DNA of 25,523 nucleotides, from the IMG/VR virus record IMGVR_UViG_3300030012_001648, positions 1-25,523 of that record. One strand, written 5' to 3'. The notes below the pieces were generated by a model that saw nothing but the letters and a program-made list of their open reading frames with translations, was not told where the DNA came from and did no database searches. The position numbers and the translations under genes are program-made. The stretch is from a virus. Below, one piece after another: positions 1 through 6,900 of this stretch; the first letter of the stretch is position 1; every line of letters starts with the position of its first letter.

Positions 1-85
1 CGAATTAATTTAAAAAATTGGAAAACTCGAAGATAGGGCTCGTAGAGAATACCTAAAATATACTGATTGGACAGAAGTAATTGCC

Positions 86-163
86 ATGCTTTCTAAAGAA
101 GATGAAGAGGAATATTGGAATCTTATGGACAAATTATATGAAAATAGAGGTGATGAAGAATGA
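86..163 (+). CDS. Short acidic hypothetical protein or 3' end of one
   Basis: An open frame runs from a stop at 11-13 to the TGA at 161-163. The first ATG in it is at 86, giving 25 residues; read from just after the upstream stop it could be about 49 residues with a non-ATG start. It is rich in Glu and Asp and resembles no family I know. Its stop overlaps the next start (ATGA), the arrangement used by most real genes here, and a GAGGTGAT ribosome binding site for the next gene lies in its last codons. I cannot tell whether this is a complete micro-gene or a fragment. Confidence 0.35.
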   Translation: MLSKEDEEEYWNLMDKLYENRGDEE

Positions 164-456
164 ATTTAGAACAAGCAAAAGCAAACGTAGAAAGACTATT
201 AAGCGACAAATACGGTAGTGGTTCAATTAACCAATTGAAACAACTATTTGATGTTCTTATGGCTTGCGGAGTAGGTTATACTGCAAATCGTGAAGATAAG
301 AAATCAGCAAATCATGGGCCATTTGATATACACAACCATGAGGCTTTGATGACTGTTTTATCAGACCGTGAAACGCTTCGTGAATTGGTTCGACGTTGGT
401 ATTATCGAAGAGAAAACAAGGACTTTGACTGTCGGAATGATGAGGAGGAATACTAA
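160..456 (+). CDS. Hypothetical protein, 98 aa
   Basis: I do not recognise this protein. It is soluble and probably mostly helical, with no signal peptide or membrane segment. The N-terminal half has a helix (roughly residues 2-35) and the C-terminal third is rich in Arg and Glu. The start is supported by a GAGGTGAT sequence a few bases upstream and by the ATGA overlap with the preceding frame. Its last residues (Asp-Glu-Glu-Glu-Tyr) are encoded by the GAGGAGGAA sequence that also serves as ribosome binding site for the next gene, which begins directly after this stop. It is the first complete gene in a run of small accessory-type genes. Confidence 0.7.
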   Translation: MNLEQAKANVERLLSDKYGSGSINQLKQLFDVLMACGVGYTANREDKKSANHGPFDIHNHEALMTVLSDRETLRELVRRWYYRRENKDFDCRNDEEEY

Positions 457-711
457 ATGAAACTAACATACATGGATATAGAAGTAAAATATGGAAATAT
501 TATTCACGATGATGGGACGGTTATAAAGAGAACAACCACAAAATATGAAACAATTCAAGACTTACGCCAAGCATGGAATAATTTGTCTAAATCACGCAAT
601 GATTATATGCGTGAAGCCAACATTAAAGAATTAACAATTGAAATACGAGAATACGTTCCTGTGGACGAGTATTTCGATTTATATGATATGTCTCAGGAGG
701 AAGAAGAATGA
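457..711 (+). CDS. Hypothetical protein, 84 aa
   Basis: Unrecognised. The first half has alternating hydrophobic residues (around 1-30) suggesting beta strands, followed by a helical stretch (about 31-55) and a further strand ending in an acidic tail. The ATG follows the previous stop immediately and is preceded by GAGGAGGAA, a strong ribosome binding site. The C-terminal run of four Glu is encoded by the GGAGGAAGAAGAATGA element at 696-711, which also contains the binding site and start codon of the next gene, so the two genes are probably translationally coupled. Confidence 0.7.
   Translation: MKLTYMDIEVKYGNIIHDDGTVIKRTTTKYETIQDLRQAWNNLSKSRNDYMREANIKELTIEIREYVPVDEYFDLYDMSQEEEE
696..711 (+). 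promoter_or_regulatory. Dual-use ribosome binding site / stop-start overlap
   Basis: The 16-base sequence GGAGGAAGAAGAATGA encodes the poly-Glu tail of one gene, supplies the Shine-Dalgarno site, and joins its TGA to the ATG of the next gene. Identical copies occur at 12727-12742 and 15357-15372, with a close variant at 15963-15979. Confidence 0.7.
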
Positions 712-818
712 AGATTAAAATACCAAACCGATGTATTGGATGTAATGTAGTAGTGAGTAGGAAGAACCCTTATTGTTTTTCTTGCTTGAATGAATTAAAA
801 GAAAAGGCAGGTGAATGA
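708..818 (+). CDS. Micro zinc-ribbon-like protein, 36 aa
   Basis: This small gene begins in an ATGA overlap with the previous stop. The product has two CxxC-like pairs (Cys9-x2-Cys12 and Cys23-x2-Cys26) spaced as in a zinc ribbon or knuckle, with little else beyond a basic N-terminus. Such a fold would bind one zinc ion and might contact nucleic acid or a protein. No family can be named at this length. The start has a strong ribosome binding site and the gene fills an otherwise empty interval, so I consider it real. Confidence 0.55.
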   Translation: MKIKIPNRCIGCNVVVSRKNPYCFSCLNELKEKAGE

Positions 819-819
819 A

Positions 820-1071
820 ATGTTTAGTGATGTAGAAAATCAAATACTAGAAAAATTGAAGAAAGAATTTGGCTCAATCCATAAATCAATGGATGAAGAA
901 ATTGTTACAGAAAAGATAGAAATTGCGAAGGCTCTCTATGACCAAGCAATTGAAGACTTTAGGATTAATCAATCAGCAAAGAATTATAATGTTCTAATTC
1001 TTGCTATGGTTTCCTTGCAATATTGGAATCAAAAGAGAACACGTTTCTTTTCAATATCGGAGGATTTCTGA
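820..1071 (+). CDS. Hypothetical helical protein, 83 aa
   Basis: Unrecognised. The sequence is almost entirely helix-forming, with a heptad-like pattern in the first 30 residues and a second hydrophobic helix near residues 55-72. An in-frame GTG lies at 811, but the ATG at 820 is preferred because it follows the upstream TGA by one base and has GGTGA at a good distance. The gene ends in a TGATG overlap with the next start. Confidence 0.65.
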   Translation: MFSDVENQILEKLKKEFGSIHKSMDEEIVTEKIEIAKALYDQAIEDFRINQSAKNYNVLILAMVSLQYWNQKRTRFFSISEDF

Positions 1072-1196
1072 TGTGTGGAGCAATATCTGTTCCTTGTGCA
1101 ACAGAAGGATGCGAAAGATACACAAAAGAAGTACACTGCTTAAAATGTAAAGCAAAACAGATTATTGATTTTTATAAGAATCAACCTGTATGGTGA
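1071..1196 (+). CDS. Micro zinc-binding protein, 41 aa
   Basis: The ATG at 1071 shares a base with the previous stop (TGATG). The 41-residue product carries five Cys (positions 2, 9, 14, 23, 26), the last two as a CxxC, so a single zinc site is likely. A GGAGG ribosome binding site lies about eight bases upstream. The family is unknown. It resembles the neighbouring micro-genes at 708 and 1201 in being a short Cys-rich protein. Confidence 0.5.
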   Translation: MCGAISVPCATEGCERYTKEVHCLKCKAKQIIDFYKNQPVW

Positions 1197-1200
1197 TAAA

Positions 1201-1503
1201 ATGAAATGTAATATTTGTAATGATACTGGTTGGTATGAATTACCCAATCATAGATTAGAATGCATGGAACGTATTCAATGTATGGATTGCTTACTTCAGC
1301 AACAATATAAAGATACACTCAAAGAAGATTTAACTAAGTTATTTAGTAACGCTAGTCATCAAAAACTAGCACAGATTGTGGCTGAATTAGTCATCAATTC
1401 AGTAGATAGAAATGAACATGATGACCTTGATAGAATTAACACAATCATTCAAACTAAGAATATGATAAGCGCAATACAATTAGGCGTAGTATATTCTCAG
1501 TAA
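1201..1503 (+). CDS. Zinc-finger-like hypothetical protein, 100 aa
   Basis: The N-terminus has Cys3-x2-Cys6-x2-Thr-Gly-Trp and then Cys27-x2-Cys30, a pattern like one half of the DnaJ central zinc domain, followed by a helical region to the end. The likely role is a small zinc-stabilised binding protein; partner and function are unknown. I chose the ATG at 1201 (GGTGAT just upstream) rather than an in-frame ATT/ATG-like start at 1165 inside the previous gene. The gene ends eight bases before the tRNA, so the tRNA may be processed from a shared transcript. Confidence 0.6.
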   Translation: MKCNICNDTGWYELPNHRLECMERIQCMDCLLQQQYKDTLKEDLTKLFSNASHQKLAQIVAELVINSVDRNEHDDLDRINTIIQTKNMISAIQLGVVYSQ

Positions 1504-1510
1504 ATACAAT

Positions 1511-1585
1511 GGGCATATGGTGTAATGGATAGCATTTTGGCCTTCTAAGCCGAAGATACGGGTTCGATTCCTGTTATGCCCGCCA
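1511..1585 (+). tRNA. tRNA-Arg (anticodon UCU), CCA encoded
   Basis: A complete cloverleaf can be drawn by hand. A 7-bp acceptor stem pairs GGGCATA with TATGCCC. The D arm has a GTGT/GCAT stem. The anticodon arm TTGGC-CTTCTAA-GCCGA exposes TCT, which reads AGA and AGG. The variable region is four bases, and the T arm ACGGG-TTCGATT-CCTGT is standard. The discriminator G at 1582 is followed by an encoded CCA at 1583-1585. There is no intron. AGA is visibly common among arginine codons in this AT-rich window, so the virus probably carries this tRNA to support its own codon use. Confidence 0.95.
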
Positions 1586-1614
1586 ACTCACAAATAAATA
1601 TAGGAGAAATAAAT

Positions 1615-1968
1615 ATGCATACAATACAAGAATTAAGAGAAACAGCACTGCTTAATGTTTTAGTGCAAAAAGGAAAACAAACATACGAAGAACTTCAAGA
1701 GTGTTTAGATGCTCATGGAGTAGGCGAAGGTTCTAAGAACGTAATTAGAATGAATTGTTATAATCTTGAACGTCGCTTCAAAGATAAATTAGACATTGAC
1801 CTATTTATTACCAGTCCTCAAGTAGCAGTACATGGATTATTGCTTACAAAAGAAGCAAAGGACTTTTGTATGACCGAACTATTAACTGGCATATATGACG
1901 AAGAGGGATGTCTAACGTCTAAATATGTTCAACATCCGATTGTTTTAGAAAGGGAGATGATGATATGA
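1615..1968 (+). CDS. Hypothetical protein, possibly winged-helix, 117 aa
   Basis: The start is the ATG at 1615, preceded by TAGGAGAAATAAAT. An open frame extends upstream into the tRNA but cannot be translated sensibly there. The first 60 residues look like three short helices followed by strands, compatible with a winged helix-turn-helix (a Leu-rich helix, then a Thr-Tyr-Glu-Glu-Leu turn). No named family is recognised. It ends in an ATGA overlap with the next gene. Confidence 0.6.
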   Translation: MHTIQELRETALLNVLVQKGKQTYEELQECLDAHGVGEGSKNVIRMNCYNLERRFKDKLDIDLFITSPQVAVHGLLLTKEAKDFCMTELLTGIYDEEGCLTSKYVQHPIVLEREMMI

Positions 1969-2207
1969 ATATAGAATTTAGATTGATTGATACAAAAGAT
2001 ATGCCACCATTGGTTATTTCTATGACCGAAACAGGCGAGCCAAAGGTTGTGATTAATACATATCATAGAGTTTGGATTAGTTTGCATCGAAGAACGATTG
2101 CAGGAATCATTGACGCTCTTCAAGAAAAGATGGATATGATTCTATCTAGTTATTTAGAAGAACAACTTAATTTTATTAATTTAGATAGAGAGCAAATGGA
2201 GGAATAG
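1965..2207 (+). CDS. Hypothetical protein, 80 aa
   Basis: Unrecognised. The first 45 residues alternate hydrophobic and polar residues as in a beta sheet, and the last 30 form an amphipathic helix rich in Glu. The start overlaps the previous stop (ATGA) with GGGAG upstream. The stop is followed two bases later by the next ATG. It appears to be a soluble accessory protein. Confidence 0.65.
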   Translation: MNIEFRLIDTKDMPPLVISMTETGEPKVVINTYHRVWISLHRRTIAGIIDALQEKMDMILSSYLEEQLNFINLDREQMEE

Positions 2208-2209
2208 AT

Positions 2210-2623
2210 ATGGTAGGTTATACTAAACAATGCAGACAATGTGGTAATAATTTTAAAACAAAGAGTGCAAGAGCAGGAAGATGGCAAACGAAATGCGAAC
2301 AATGTTTTAGTGAAGGTAAGAGAACTCATTATGAAAATCGTAGTCAAGCAATGGTTATGAATGCAGAAGCATCTCTTCGTAAAGACATTAAAAAACTTGA
2401 AGCAAAGGTATCTGATATAGATTTGTTAATTGCTGCTGAAATTAGCAATCACCTCAATAATATTGTTGAGGCTGATATGGTAAAAGAAATGACAGACGCA
2501 GTACTAGAATTAGTTGCTGCAAAAATATCAGAGATGGAGGAAAATTTAAATTCCTTTCAAGAGAAAATTCAAAGACAAATTGTTACATTGAGTAATAGAA
2601 TGTCTTCTCTTGTAAAAGAATAG
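2210..2623 (+). CDS. Zinc-ribbon plus coiled-coil protein, 137 aa
   Basis: The N-terminus carries Cys8-x2-Cys11 and Cys29-x2-Cys32, a zinc ribbon set in a basic region. From about residue 45 to the end the protein is a long amphipathic helix with regular Ile/Leu/Val spacing, so a coiled coil and an oligomer are likely. The layout suggests a small nucleic-acid-binding protein that dimerises through its tail, but no family is recognised. GGAGG lies upstream of the ATG. It is the last gene before the separate transcription unit beginning near 2680. Confidence 0.65.
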   Translation: MVGYTKQCRQCGNNFKTKSARAGRWQTKCEQCFSEGKRTHYENRSQAMVMNAEASLRKDIKKLEAKVSDIDLLIAAEISNHLNNIVEADMVKEMTDAVLELVAAKISEMEENLNSFQEKIQRQIVTLSNRMSSLVKE

Positions 2624-2679
2624 GGAATGGAAACATTGGCGTTGATTGGAGACGTATCACCCCTCAAGTGATGGACTCC

Positions 2680-2687
2680 TTTATATA
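2680..2687 (+). promoter_or_regulatory. Putative archaeal TATA box (TTTATATA)
   Basis: TTTATATA lies in a 100-base non-coding gap, 36 bases before the ATG at 2724. Archaeal TATA boxes sit about 25-30 bases before the transcription start, so initiation would fall near 2705-2715 and give a short leader. Almost every other gene here starts inside or directly after the previous one, so a dedicated promoter is notable. The motif is common by chance in AT-rich DNA, and no clear BRE is visible. Confidence 0.5.
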
Positions 2688-2723
2688 CTTTGGAGAAGTA
2701 GAGAAAATAACGGAAGCGATATT

Positions 2724-2930
2724 ATGATTAAGTTAAGAATTATGAATGAAACAGGCCACACAGAAGTTGTTCTTGCGAGCAATGATGTTATTGAGCAAAT
2801 TGACCGCCACCCTACACATTGGGTTTTTATTGATGGAGAACTGACAAGTCGAGAATCAATCACAGAAATTAACTGGGATTCGATAACATCAGTTGATTTA
2901 ACTCCTGCAATTGTTGGAGGAAATCTCTAA
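2724..2930 (+). CDS. Putative ubiquitin-like (beta-grasp, ThiS/MoaD-type) modifier
   Basis: This 68-residue protein has the expected order for a beta-grasp fold: strand (2-9), turn, strand (13-18), helix (20-29), strand (33-40), and a last strand leading to Thr60-Pro-Ala-Ile-Val-Gly65-Gly66. ThiS and MoaD end in a very similar Pro-x-x-x-Gly-Gly. Here two residues, Asn67-Leu68, follow the Gly pair, as in ubiquitin-like precursors that need trimming. An E1-like enzyme (9902) and a JAMM protease (11606) encoded downstream could supply activation and trimming; this link is inference. The ATG at 2724 is chosen because it lies just after the TATA-like box; a TTG at 2646 would start before it. A hairpin and a terminator follow. 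The similarity is by eye, and a plain sulfur-carrier role is the main alternative. Confidence 0.55.
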   Translation: MIKLRIMNETGHTEVVLASNDVIEQIDRHPTHWVFIDGELTSRESITEINWDSITSVDLTPAIVGGNL

Positions 2931-2959
2931 ATTTAGAGTATTTCTCTTTTCTCCAACAA
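2911..2959 (+). other. Long inverted repeat / hairpin at the 3' end of the Ubl-like gene
   Basis: TTGTTGGAG (2911-2919) pairs perfectly with CTCCAACAA (2951-2959). Inside it, GAAAT (2920-2924) pairs with ATTTC (2940-2944), enclosing the perfect palindrome CTCTAAATTTAGAG (2925-2938). The six bases TCTTTT (2945-2950) bulge on the 3' side. The hairpin covers the last codons and the stop of the preceding gene and could stabilise or end its transcript. Confidence 0.7.
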
Positions 2960-2964
2960 CCTTC

Positions 2965-3009
2965 GGGGGTAGCGTAAGGAATAATCCTCCTTGCGCTATC
3001 CCCTTTTTT
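2965..3009 (+). terminator. Strong hairpin terminator with T6 tail
   Basis: A 16-bp stem pairs 2965-2980 with 2988-3003, with two G-T wobbles and no mismatch, a 7-base loop (ATAATCC) and a TTTTTT run at 3004-3009. It resembles a bacterial intrinsic terminator; in archaea the T run alone can end transcription. Together with the hairpin just upstream it closes the short unit that starts at the TATA-like box near 2680. Confidence 0.75.
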
Positions 3010-3014
3010 GGGTG

Positions 3015-3395
3015 ATGCAACCCGACCTCTTCAATTTTATTGACCAAAATGGATTAAAAATAATGCTAGACCTCAAAGGATGGAAGTTATCATCCTGTAT
3101 TCAGATAAAAGGTTTAGCGATAGTAAAACCCGATTTCTACCCATGTAAGCATATCCTTGCTATGGGTAACAGGGGTTACATTTATGCCGATGGCGTAACT
3201 CGGATAGAATACGCAGGGCAGACGTTTTCATCAACAGACGATTTATTGAATCGTTGTGGTGAAGACGCTATTCTGAATTTTAAGGATTGGGTATTCCTTG
3301 AAGAAAAAGAATGGGTGATAACGGACGGTAATAAGTGGCTATCAACCTTTTCAAACCTTTCTGAATTACCTAAAAGAAGTACATATAGGTGTTAA
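3015..3395 (+). CDS. Hypothetical protein, 126 aa
   Basis: Unrecognised. The product seems to be a small globular alpha/beta protein with several Trp and four Cys but no clear zinc motif. The ATG at 3015 follows the terminator T run directly, with GGGTG touching it, so translation may begin on a very short leader. The codons look somewhat richer in C and G (CCC, CGG, GGG) than those of neighbouring genes, which may mean a separate origin. The stop lies two bases before the reductase ATG, and the sequence AGGTG in its last codons is the reductase ribosome binding site. Confidence 0.55.
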   Translation: MQPDLFNFIDQNGLKIMLDLKGWKLSSCIQIKGLAIVKPDFYPCKHILAMGNRGYIYADGVTRIEYAGQTFSSTDDLLNRCGEDAILNFKDWVFLEEKEWVITDGNKWLSTFSNLSELPKRSTYRC

Positions 3396-3397
3396 AA

Positions 3398-5263
3398 ATG
3401 ACTCAAGCCCCAAACAACAAAATTTTATCAGATATTACAGTTCACATGAAATATGCAAAATACAAACCCGAAGATTTACGAAGAGAAACTTGGGATGAAA
3501 TTGTTGAACGTAATATGGAAATGCACATTCGAACATATCCTCAATTAGAACAAGATATACGAGATGTTTATACTCACTTTGTAAAAACCAAGAAAGTATT
3601 ACCTTCTATGCGTTCTATGCAATTTGGCGGTAAGCCAATTGAAATTAGCCCTAATCGGGTCTATAATTGTGCTTATATGCCAATTGATACTCACATCGCT
3701 TTTAGCGAGGCTATGTTCCTATTATTGGGAGGAACAGGTGTTGGATATTCCGTTCAACGCCATCATGTTGAATTAGTTCAACCTATTCAACATCCTAATC
3801 CTAATCGTCAAAGAAGATATTTAGTTAATGATTCTATTGAAGGTTGGGCTGATGCAGTTAAGATTCTAATGGAATGTTATACTGGTATTAGAACATCAAC
3901 ACCAGTATTTGATTATTCAGATGTTAGACCAAAAGGCTCTCTTTTAAAAACTTCTGGTGGAAAAGCACCTGGCCCTCAACCATTAAGAAAATGCCTTGTT
4001 TTAATTGAAGGAATGCTACAAAACATTCCGAATGGTTCTAACTTAAAACCTATTCAAGCACATGATATTATGTGTCATATTGCTGATGCTGTTCTTAGTG
4101 GTGGTATTCGTCGTGCCGCCATGATTAGTTTGTTTTCGGCAGATGATATGGAAATGATTTCGTGTAAATCTGGTAACTGGTGGGAAAAGAATCCACAAAG
4201 AGGCAGGGCAAACAATTCAGCAGTATTACTACGACATAGAGTAACAAAAGATTTCTTTATGGATTTGTGGAACAGAATTAAAGCATCTGGTTCAGGAGAA
4301 CCTGGAATTTATTTTAATAATGATAAAGACTGGGGAACAAACCCATGTTGCGAAATTGCACTACGACCATATCAATTCTGCAACTTAACTGAAGTAAATG
4401 CTTCAGATATTGTAGACCAAGCCGATTTAGAATCAAGAGTATCTGCCGCAGCGTTTTTAGGAACATTACAGGCTGGATATACCGATTTTCACTATCTTCG
4501 TGAAGTTTGGAGAAGAAATACAGAAAAAGATGCACTATTAGGTGTATCAATGACTGGTATTGCTTCAAATGTCGTAGAGCATTTAGATTTAGAAATGGCT
4601 GCTTATGAAGTAAAAAAGGAGAATGAAAAGGTTGCTAAGTTAATTGGTATCAATCCTGCTTCAAGAACAACCTGTGTAAAACCTGCTGGAACTACCTCTC
4701 TTGTTTTAGGAACATCAAGCGGTATTCACGCTTATCACGACGAGTATTATATTCGTCGCTTGCGTGTTGGTAAGAATGAAGCAATCTATGGTTATCTCTC
4801 TGAAAACCACCCTGAACTAGTTGAAGATGAGTTTTTCAATCCGCACGAACAAGCAGTTATTTCAGTTCCTCAAAAAGCACCAAAAAATGCAATTGTAAGA
4901 CATGAATCAGTATTTGATTTGTTAGAACGAGTAAAGAATTTTAGCATTCGTTGGGTTAGAACTGGACACAAAGATGGTCTAAATACACACAATGTATCAG
5001 CAACAATTTCTATTAAAGATGATGAATGGGAAACTGTTGCCGATTGGATGTGGTTAAACCGACATTATTATAACGGACTGTCCGTACTACCATATGACGG
5101 AGGAACATACACTCAAGCCCCATTCGAGACTTGTGATGAAAAGACTTACAATGAATTAAGTGAAAGTCTTAAAGAAGTTAATTTAGAACAAGTAACAGAA
5201 CTTCAAGATGATACCGACCTCTCAGGTGAATTAGCCTGTGCAGGTGGCTCTTGCGAAATTTAG
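3398..5263 (+). CDS. nrdJ: Class II (adenosylcobalamin-dependent) ribonucleotide reductase
   Basis: This enzyme reduces ribonucleotides to deoxyribonucleotides using a B12 radical. The 621-residue protein has all the expected residues: Cys91 in an Asn-Cys-Ala-Tyr context (first redox Cys), Asn315-x-Cys317-x-Glu319 (the radical and proton-transfer triad), Cys328 eleven residues after Cys317 (redox partner), a Pro-Ala-Gly-Thr-Thr phosphate-binding stretch, and the C-terminal Cys614-x4-Cys619 that re-reduces the active site. The spacing matches the monomeric Lactobacillus leichmannii triphosphate reductase (739 aa), but the protein is shorter, so part of the allosteric or insertion region is probably missing. 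I chose ATG 3398 over a GTG at 3389 because AGGTG lies at proper distance. It would feed dNTPs to viral replication and needs host or environmental B12. Confidence 0.92.
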   Translation: MTQAPNNKILSDITVHMKYAKYKPEDLRRETWDEIVERNMEMHIRTYPQLEQDIRDVYTHFVKTKKVLPSMRSMQFGGKPIEISPNRVYNCAYMPIDTHIAFSEAMFLLLGGTGVGYSVQRHHVELVQPIQHPNPNRQRRYLVNDSIEGWADAVKILMECYTGIRTSTPVFDYSDVRPKGSLLKTSGGKAPGPQPLRKCLVLIEGMLQNIPNGSNLKPIQAHDIMCHIADAVLSGGIRRAAMISLFSADDMEMISCKSGNWWEKNPQRGRANNSAVLLRHRVTKDFFMDLWNRIKASGSGEPGIYFNNDKDWGTNPCCEIALRPYQFCNLTEVNASDIVDQADLESRVSAAAFLGTLQAGYTDFHYLREVWRRNTEKDALLGVSMTGIASNVVEHLDLEMAAYEVKKENEKVAKLIGINPASRTTCVKPAGTTSLVLGTSSGIHAYHDEYYIRRLRVGKNEAIYGYLSENHPELVEDEFFNPHEQAVISVPQKAPKNAIVRHESVFDLLERVKNFSIRWVRTGHKDGLNTHNVSATISIKDDEWETVADWMWLNRHYYNGLSVLPYDGGTYTQAPFETCDEKTYNELSESLKEVNLEQVTELQDDTDLSGELACAGGSCEI

Positions 5264-5272
5264 GTGAAAAAT

Positions 5273-5644
5273 ATGAAACTCTTCAAAAATTATGAAGAGT
5301 ATTTAACAACATTAATAACAATGATAAGAGATTTTTCAGAAGAATCTCACAAAAGAATAAGATTAGCAATAAACGTCTGTTCATCGTTACACGATGATAG
5401 AGAGAAAATATACAGGTTAAATACCTCTTTTAAAGAATGTCTTTGGGAAAAAGATGAAGCAATCATTATGGGATTTCATCAGTACATAGAAAAAGAATAT
5501 AAGAAAACAAGGGGCATTTTAGAATATCACGATGAAAACTGTGAAGGGCATAGTGACTGTGTAATATGTAACGATAGAAATAAAACAATCAAAAGATTGA
5601 GGAATAAAGATGAAAGAAAAGAATCCAGAATATGTTCAGAATAA
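5273..5644 (+). CDS. Hypothetical protein with Cys/His cluster, 123 aa
   Basis: Mostly helical and unrecognised. Near residues 88-101 there is a Cys/His cluster (His-x3-Cys-x2-His-x3-Cys-x2-Cys) that could hold a zinc ion. The ATG at 5273 has AGGTGA six bases upstream; an in-frame GTG at 5264 is part of that binding site. Its 3' end overlaps the next gene by 35 bases, more than the usual 4, so the tail past about residue 110 may be short of function. Confidence 0.6.
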   Translation: MKLFKNYEEYLTTLITMIRDFSEESHKRIRLAINVCSSLHDDREKIYRLNTSFKECLWEKDEAIIMGFHQYIEKEYKKTRGILEYHDENCEGHSDCVICNDRNKTIKRLRNKDERKESRICSE

Positions 5645-5771
5645 AAGAAAGAACAAAAAGGTAGCCACACGTTGTCGTGTGTGTGGAGGGCAACTTCTGA
5701 TTGCATCAGAAATTGCAAAAGAAATGCACGAAATGTGCGATAGAGATAATAAAAATATGTATATGATGTGA
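5610..5771 (+). CDS. Small zinc-knuckle-like protein, 53 aa
   Basis: The ATG at 5610 has TTGAGGAATAAAG upstream, the same style of ribosome binding site used throughout the window. The product begins with a Lys/Arg-rich stretch (residues 2-20), then Cys22-x2-Cys25-Gly-Gly and a helical tail with one further Cys at 43. It could be a small basic nucleic-acid-binding protein, but no family can be assigned. It overlaps the previous gene by 35 bases in another frame. Confidence 0.5.
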   Translation: MKEKNPEYVQNKRKNKKVATRCRVCGGQLLIASEIAKEMHEMCDRDNKNMYMM

Positions 5772-5775
5772 TAGT

Positions 5776-6900
5776 ATGAGATTGAGAATACCAAAACCAG
5801 ATGATAGTAGAACATACTATGATACTAATATTCGTTGTAATACTTACAATTTTGTTAATGAAAAAATTACACAAATAGATAGAAGTGCAAAAGACCCAAT
5901 CCAAAAAGGATTAGAAGATTTTTGGAAAAGTGTTTTATCTACTCGAAAAGGCCGAAGTCATTGGGATAATACCCGTATGTTTATGAATTTTGGACCGACC
6001 TTTAATCATGTTGTATTTATTAATGAATGTCCTGTTCTTCTCTCAAGAGAGGGGATTCGTTATCACTTAAATGGTAAGCCTTACAGTCTTTCTATTATTT
6101 GTTCAGCGTTAGCAAGATTAACATATAAATCTTGTTTTGAAGATAGTCCAGAAGTATTATTGTCTTATCTTTATTCTACTCTTGATTTACCAGAAAATGT
6201 AAAGTATTGCTTAGAAAACCGTGCTCCGTTTCATTTCTATAAAAATTATGAAAAGCAGGATGTTCGCTTGAATGTAATGCAGATTGATGATAAGATGATG
6301 GCAATAGAAATTAGTGATGGTGTTTGGGGAGAAATATCCGCAAAAGATTTAGATACTTATTGTAACTTTTATATTCACAATAAGTCAAGAGGTTCATGGA
6401 AACGCTTGTCTCCAAAGAAACTCTATACTCGTATTATGGGAGTAGAGCCTTCTAATTCTGAATTAGAAGTAATGATTGCTTTTCTTTTACAAAATCGAAT
6501 GCAAGACATTGTTGATTCAAGAGCAATGGAATTAGTAGATGATATGCTTCAACAATATGAAGGCCGTCTTTTTGCTCGCAGGGATGAAAAAGGTACACTA
6601 CAAACCATGTATGTTAAAGGAAGAGACTACGACTGGAAACTAACAAACAATTCATTCAAATCTGGTATTCAAATGGTTTCTACATTTGTTTGGCAACCCG
6701 ATGGCAATGGTATTCCAAAATGGCGTGGGCCAATTTGTATTGACAATATGGCCGAAGGTTCTCCGTTAGGCGACCAATTTGCAACAAGAGCATTAGCATT
6801 ATTAAATGATACTCACACAATTAAAATAGTAAATACGATTAGGACGTATCTATCGTCCCAACCAAATGTATATAGGAATGATGAATATGATGATTTGTGA
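5776..6900 (+). CDS. Large hypothetical protein, 374 aa
   Basis: I do not recognise this protein, although it is one of the longest in the window. It has no signal peptide, membrane segment, P-loop or clear metal-binding cluster. It looks globular with mixed alpha/beta content and many aromatic residues; a region around 95-125 is hydrophobic and helical, and the C-terminal 60 residues hold a Trp-Arg-Gly-Pro-Ile-Cys-Ile-Asp stretch. It sits between two zinc proteins and TFIIB in a tight run, so an early or regulatory role is possible but not shown. The start at 5776 follows the previous stop by four bases; the ribosome binding site is weak. Confidence 0.75.
   Translation: MRLRIPKPDDSRTYYDTNIRCNTYNFVNEKITQIDRSAKDPIQKGLEDFWKSVLSTRKGRSHWDNTRMFMNFGPTFNHVVFINECPVLLSREGIRYHLNGKPYSLSIICSALARLTYKSCFEDSPEVLLSYLYSTLDLPENVKYCLENRAPFHFYKNYEKQDVRLNVMQIDDKMMAIEISDGVWGEISAKDLDTYCNFYIHNKSRGSWKRLSPKKLYTRIMGVEPSNSELEVMIAFLLQNRMQDIVDSRAMELVDDMLQQYEGRLFARRDEKGTLQTMYVKGRDYDWKLTNNSFKSGIQMVSTFVWQPDGNGIPKWRGPICIDNMAEGSPLGDQFATRALALLNDTHTIKIVNTIRTYLSSQPNVYRNDEYDDL

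Noticed and set aside
1576-1614. Upstream extension of the 117-residue gene into the tRNA.
   Set aside because: The added codons overlap the tRNA 3' end and CCA; ATG 1615 has a good ribosome binding site.
2674-2688. The 15 bases GGACTCCTTTATATA also occur inside the RFC small gene (about 21089-21103), suggesting a shared promoter element.
   Set aside because: The second copy is in the middle of a well-conserved coding frame, and a 15-base match is not surprising in an AT-rich 25 kb window.
2646-2723. N-terminal extension of the ubiquitin-like gene from TTG 2646.
   Set aside because: It would start before the TATA-like box, and the beta-grasp fold begins at the ATG at 2724.
4314-4568. Reverse-strand frames of 60-125 codons across the window, such as this one inside the reductase gene.
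   Set aside because: All lie opposite strong + strand genes, lack ribosome binding sites and have no recognisable motifs.
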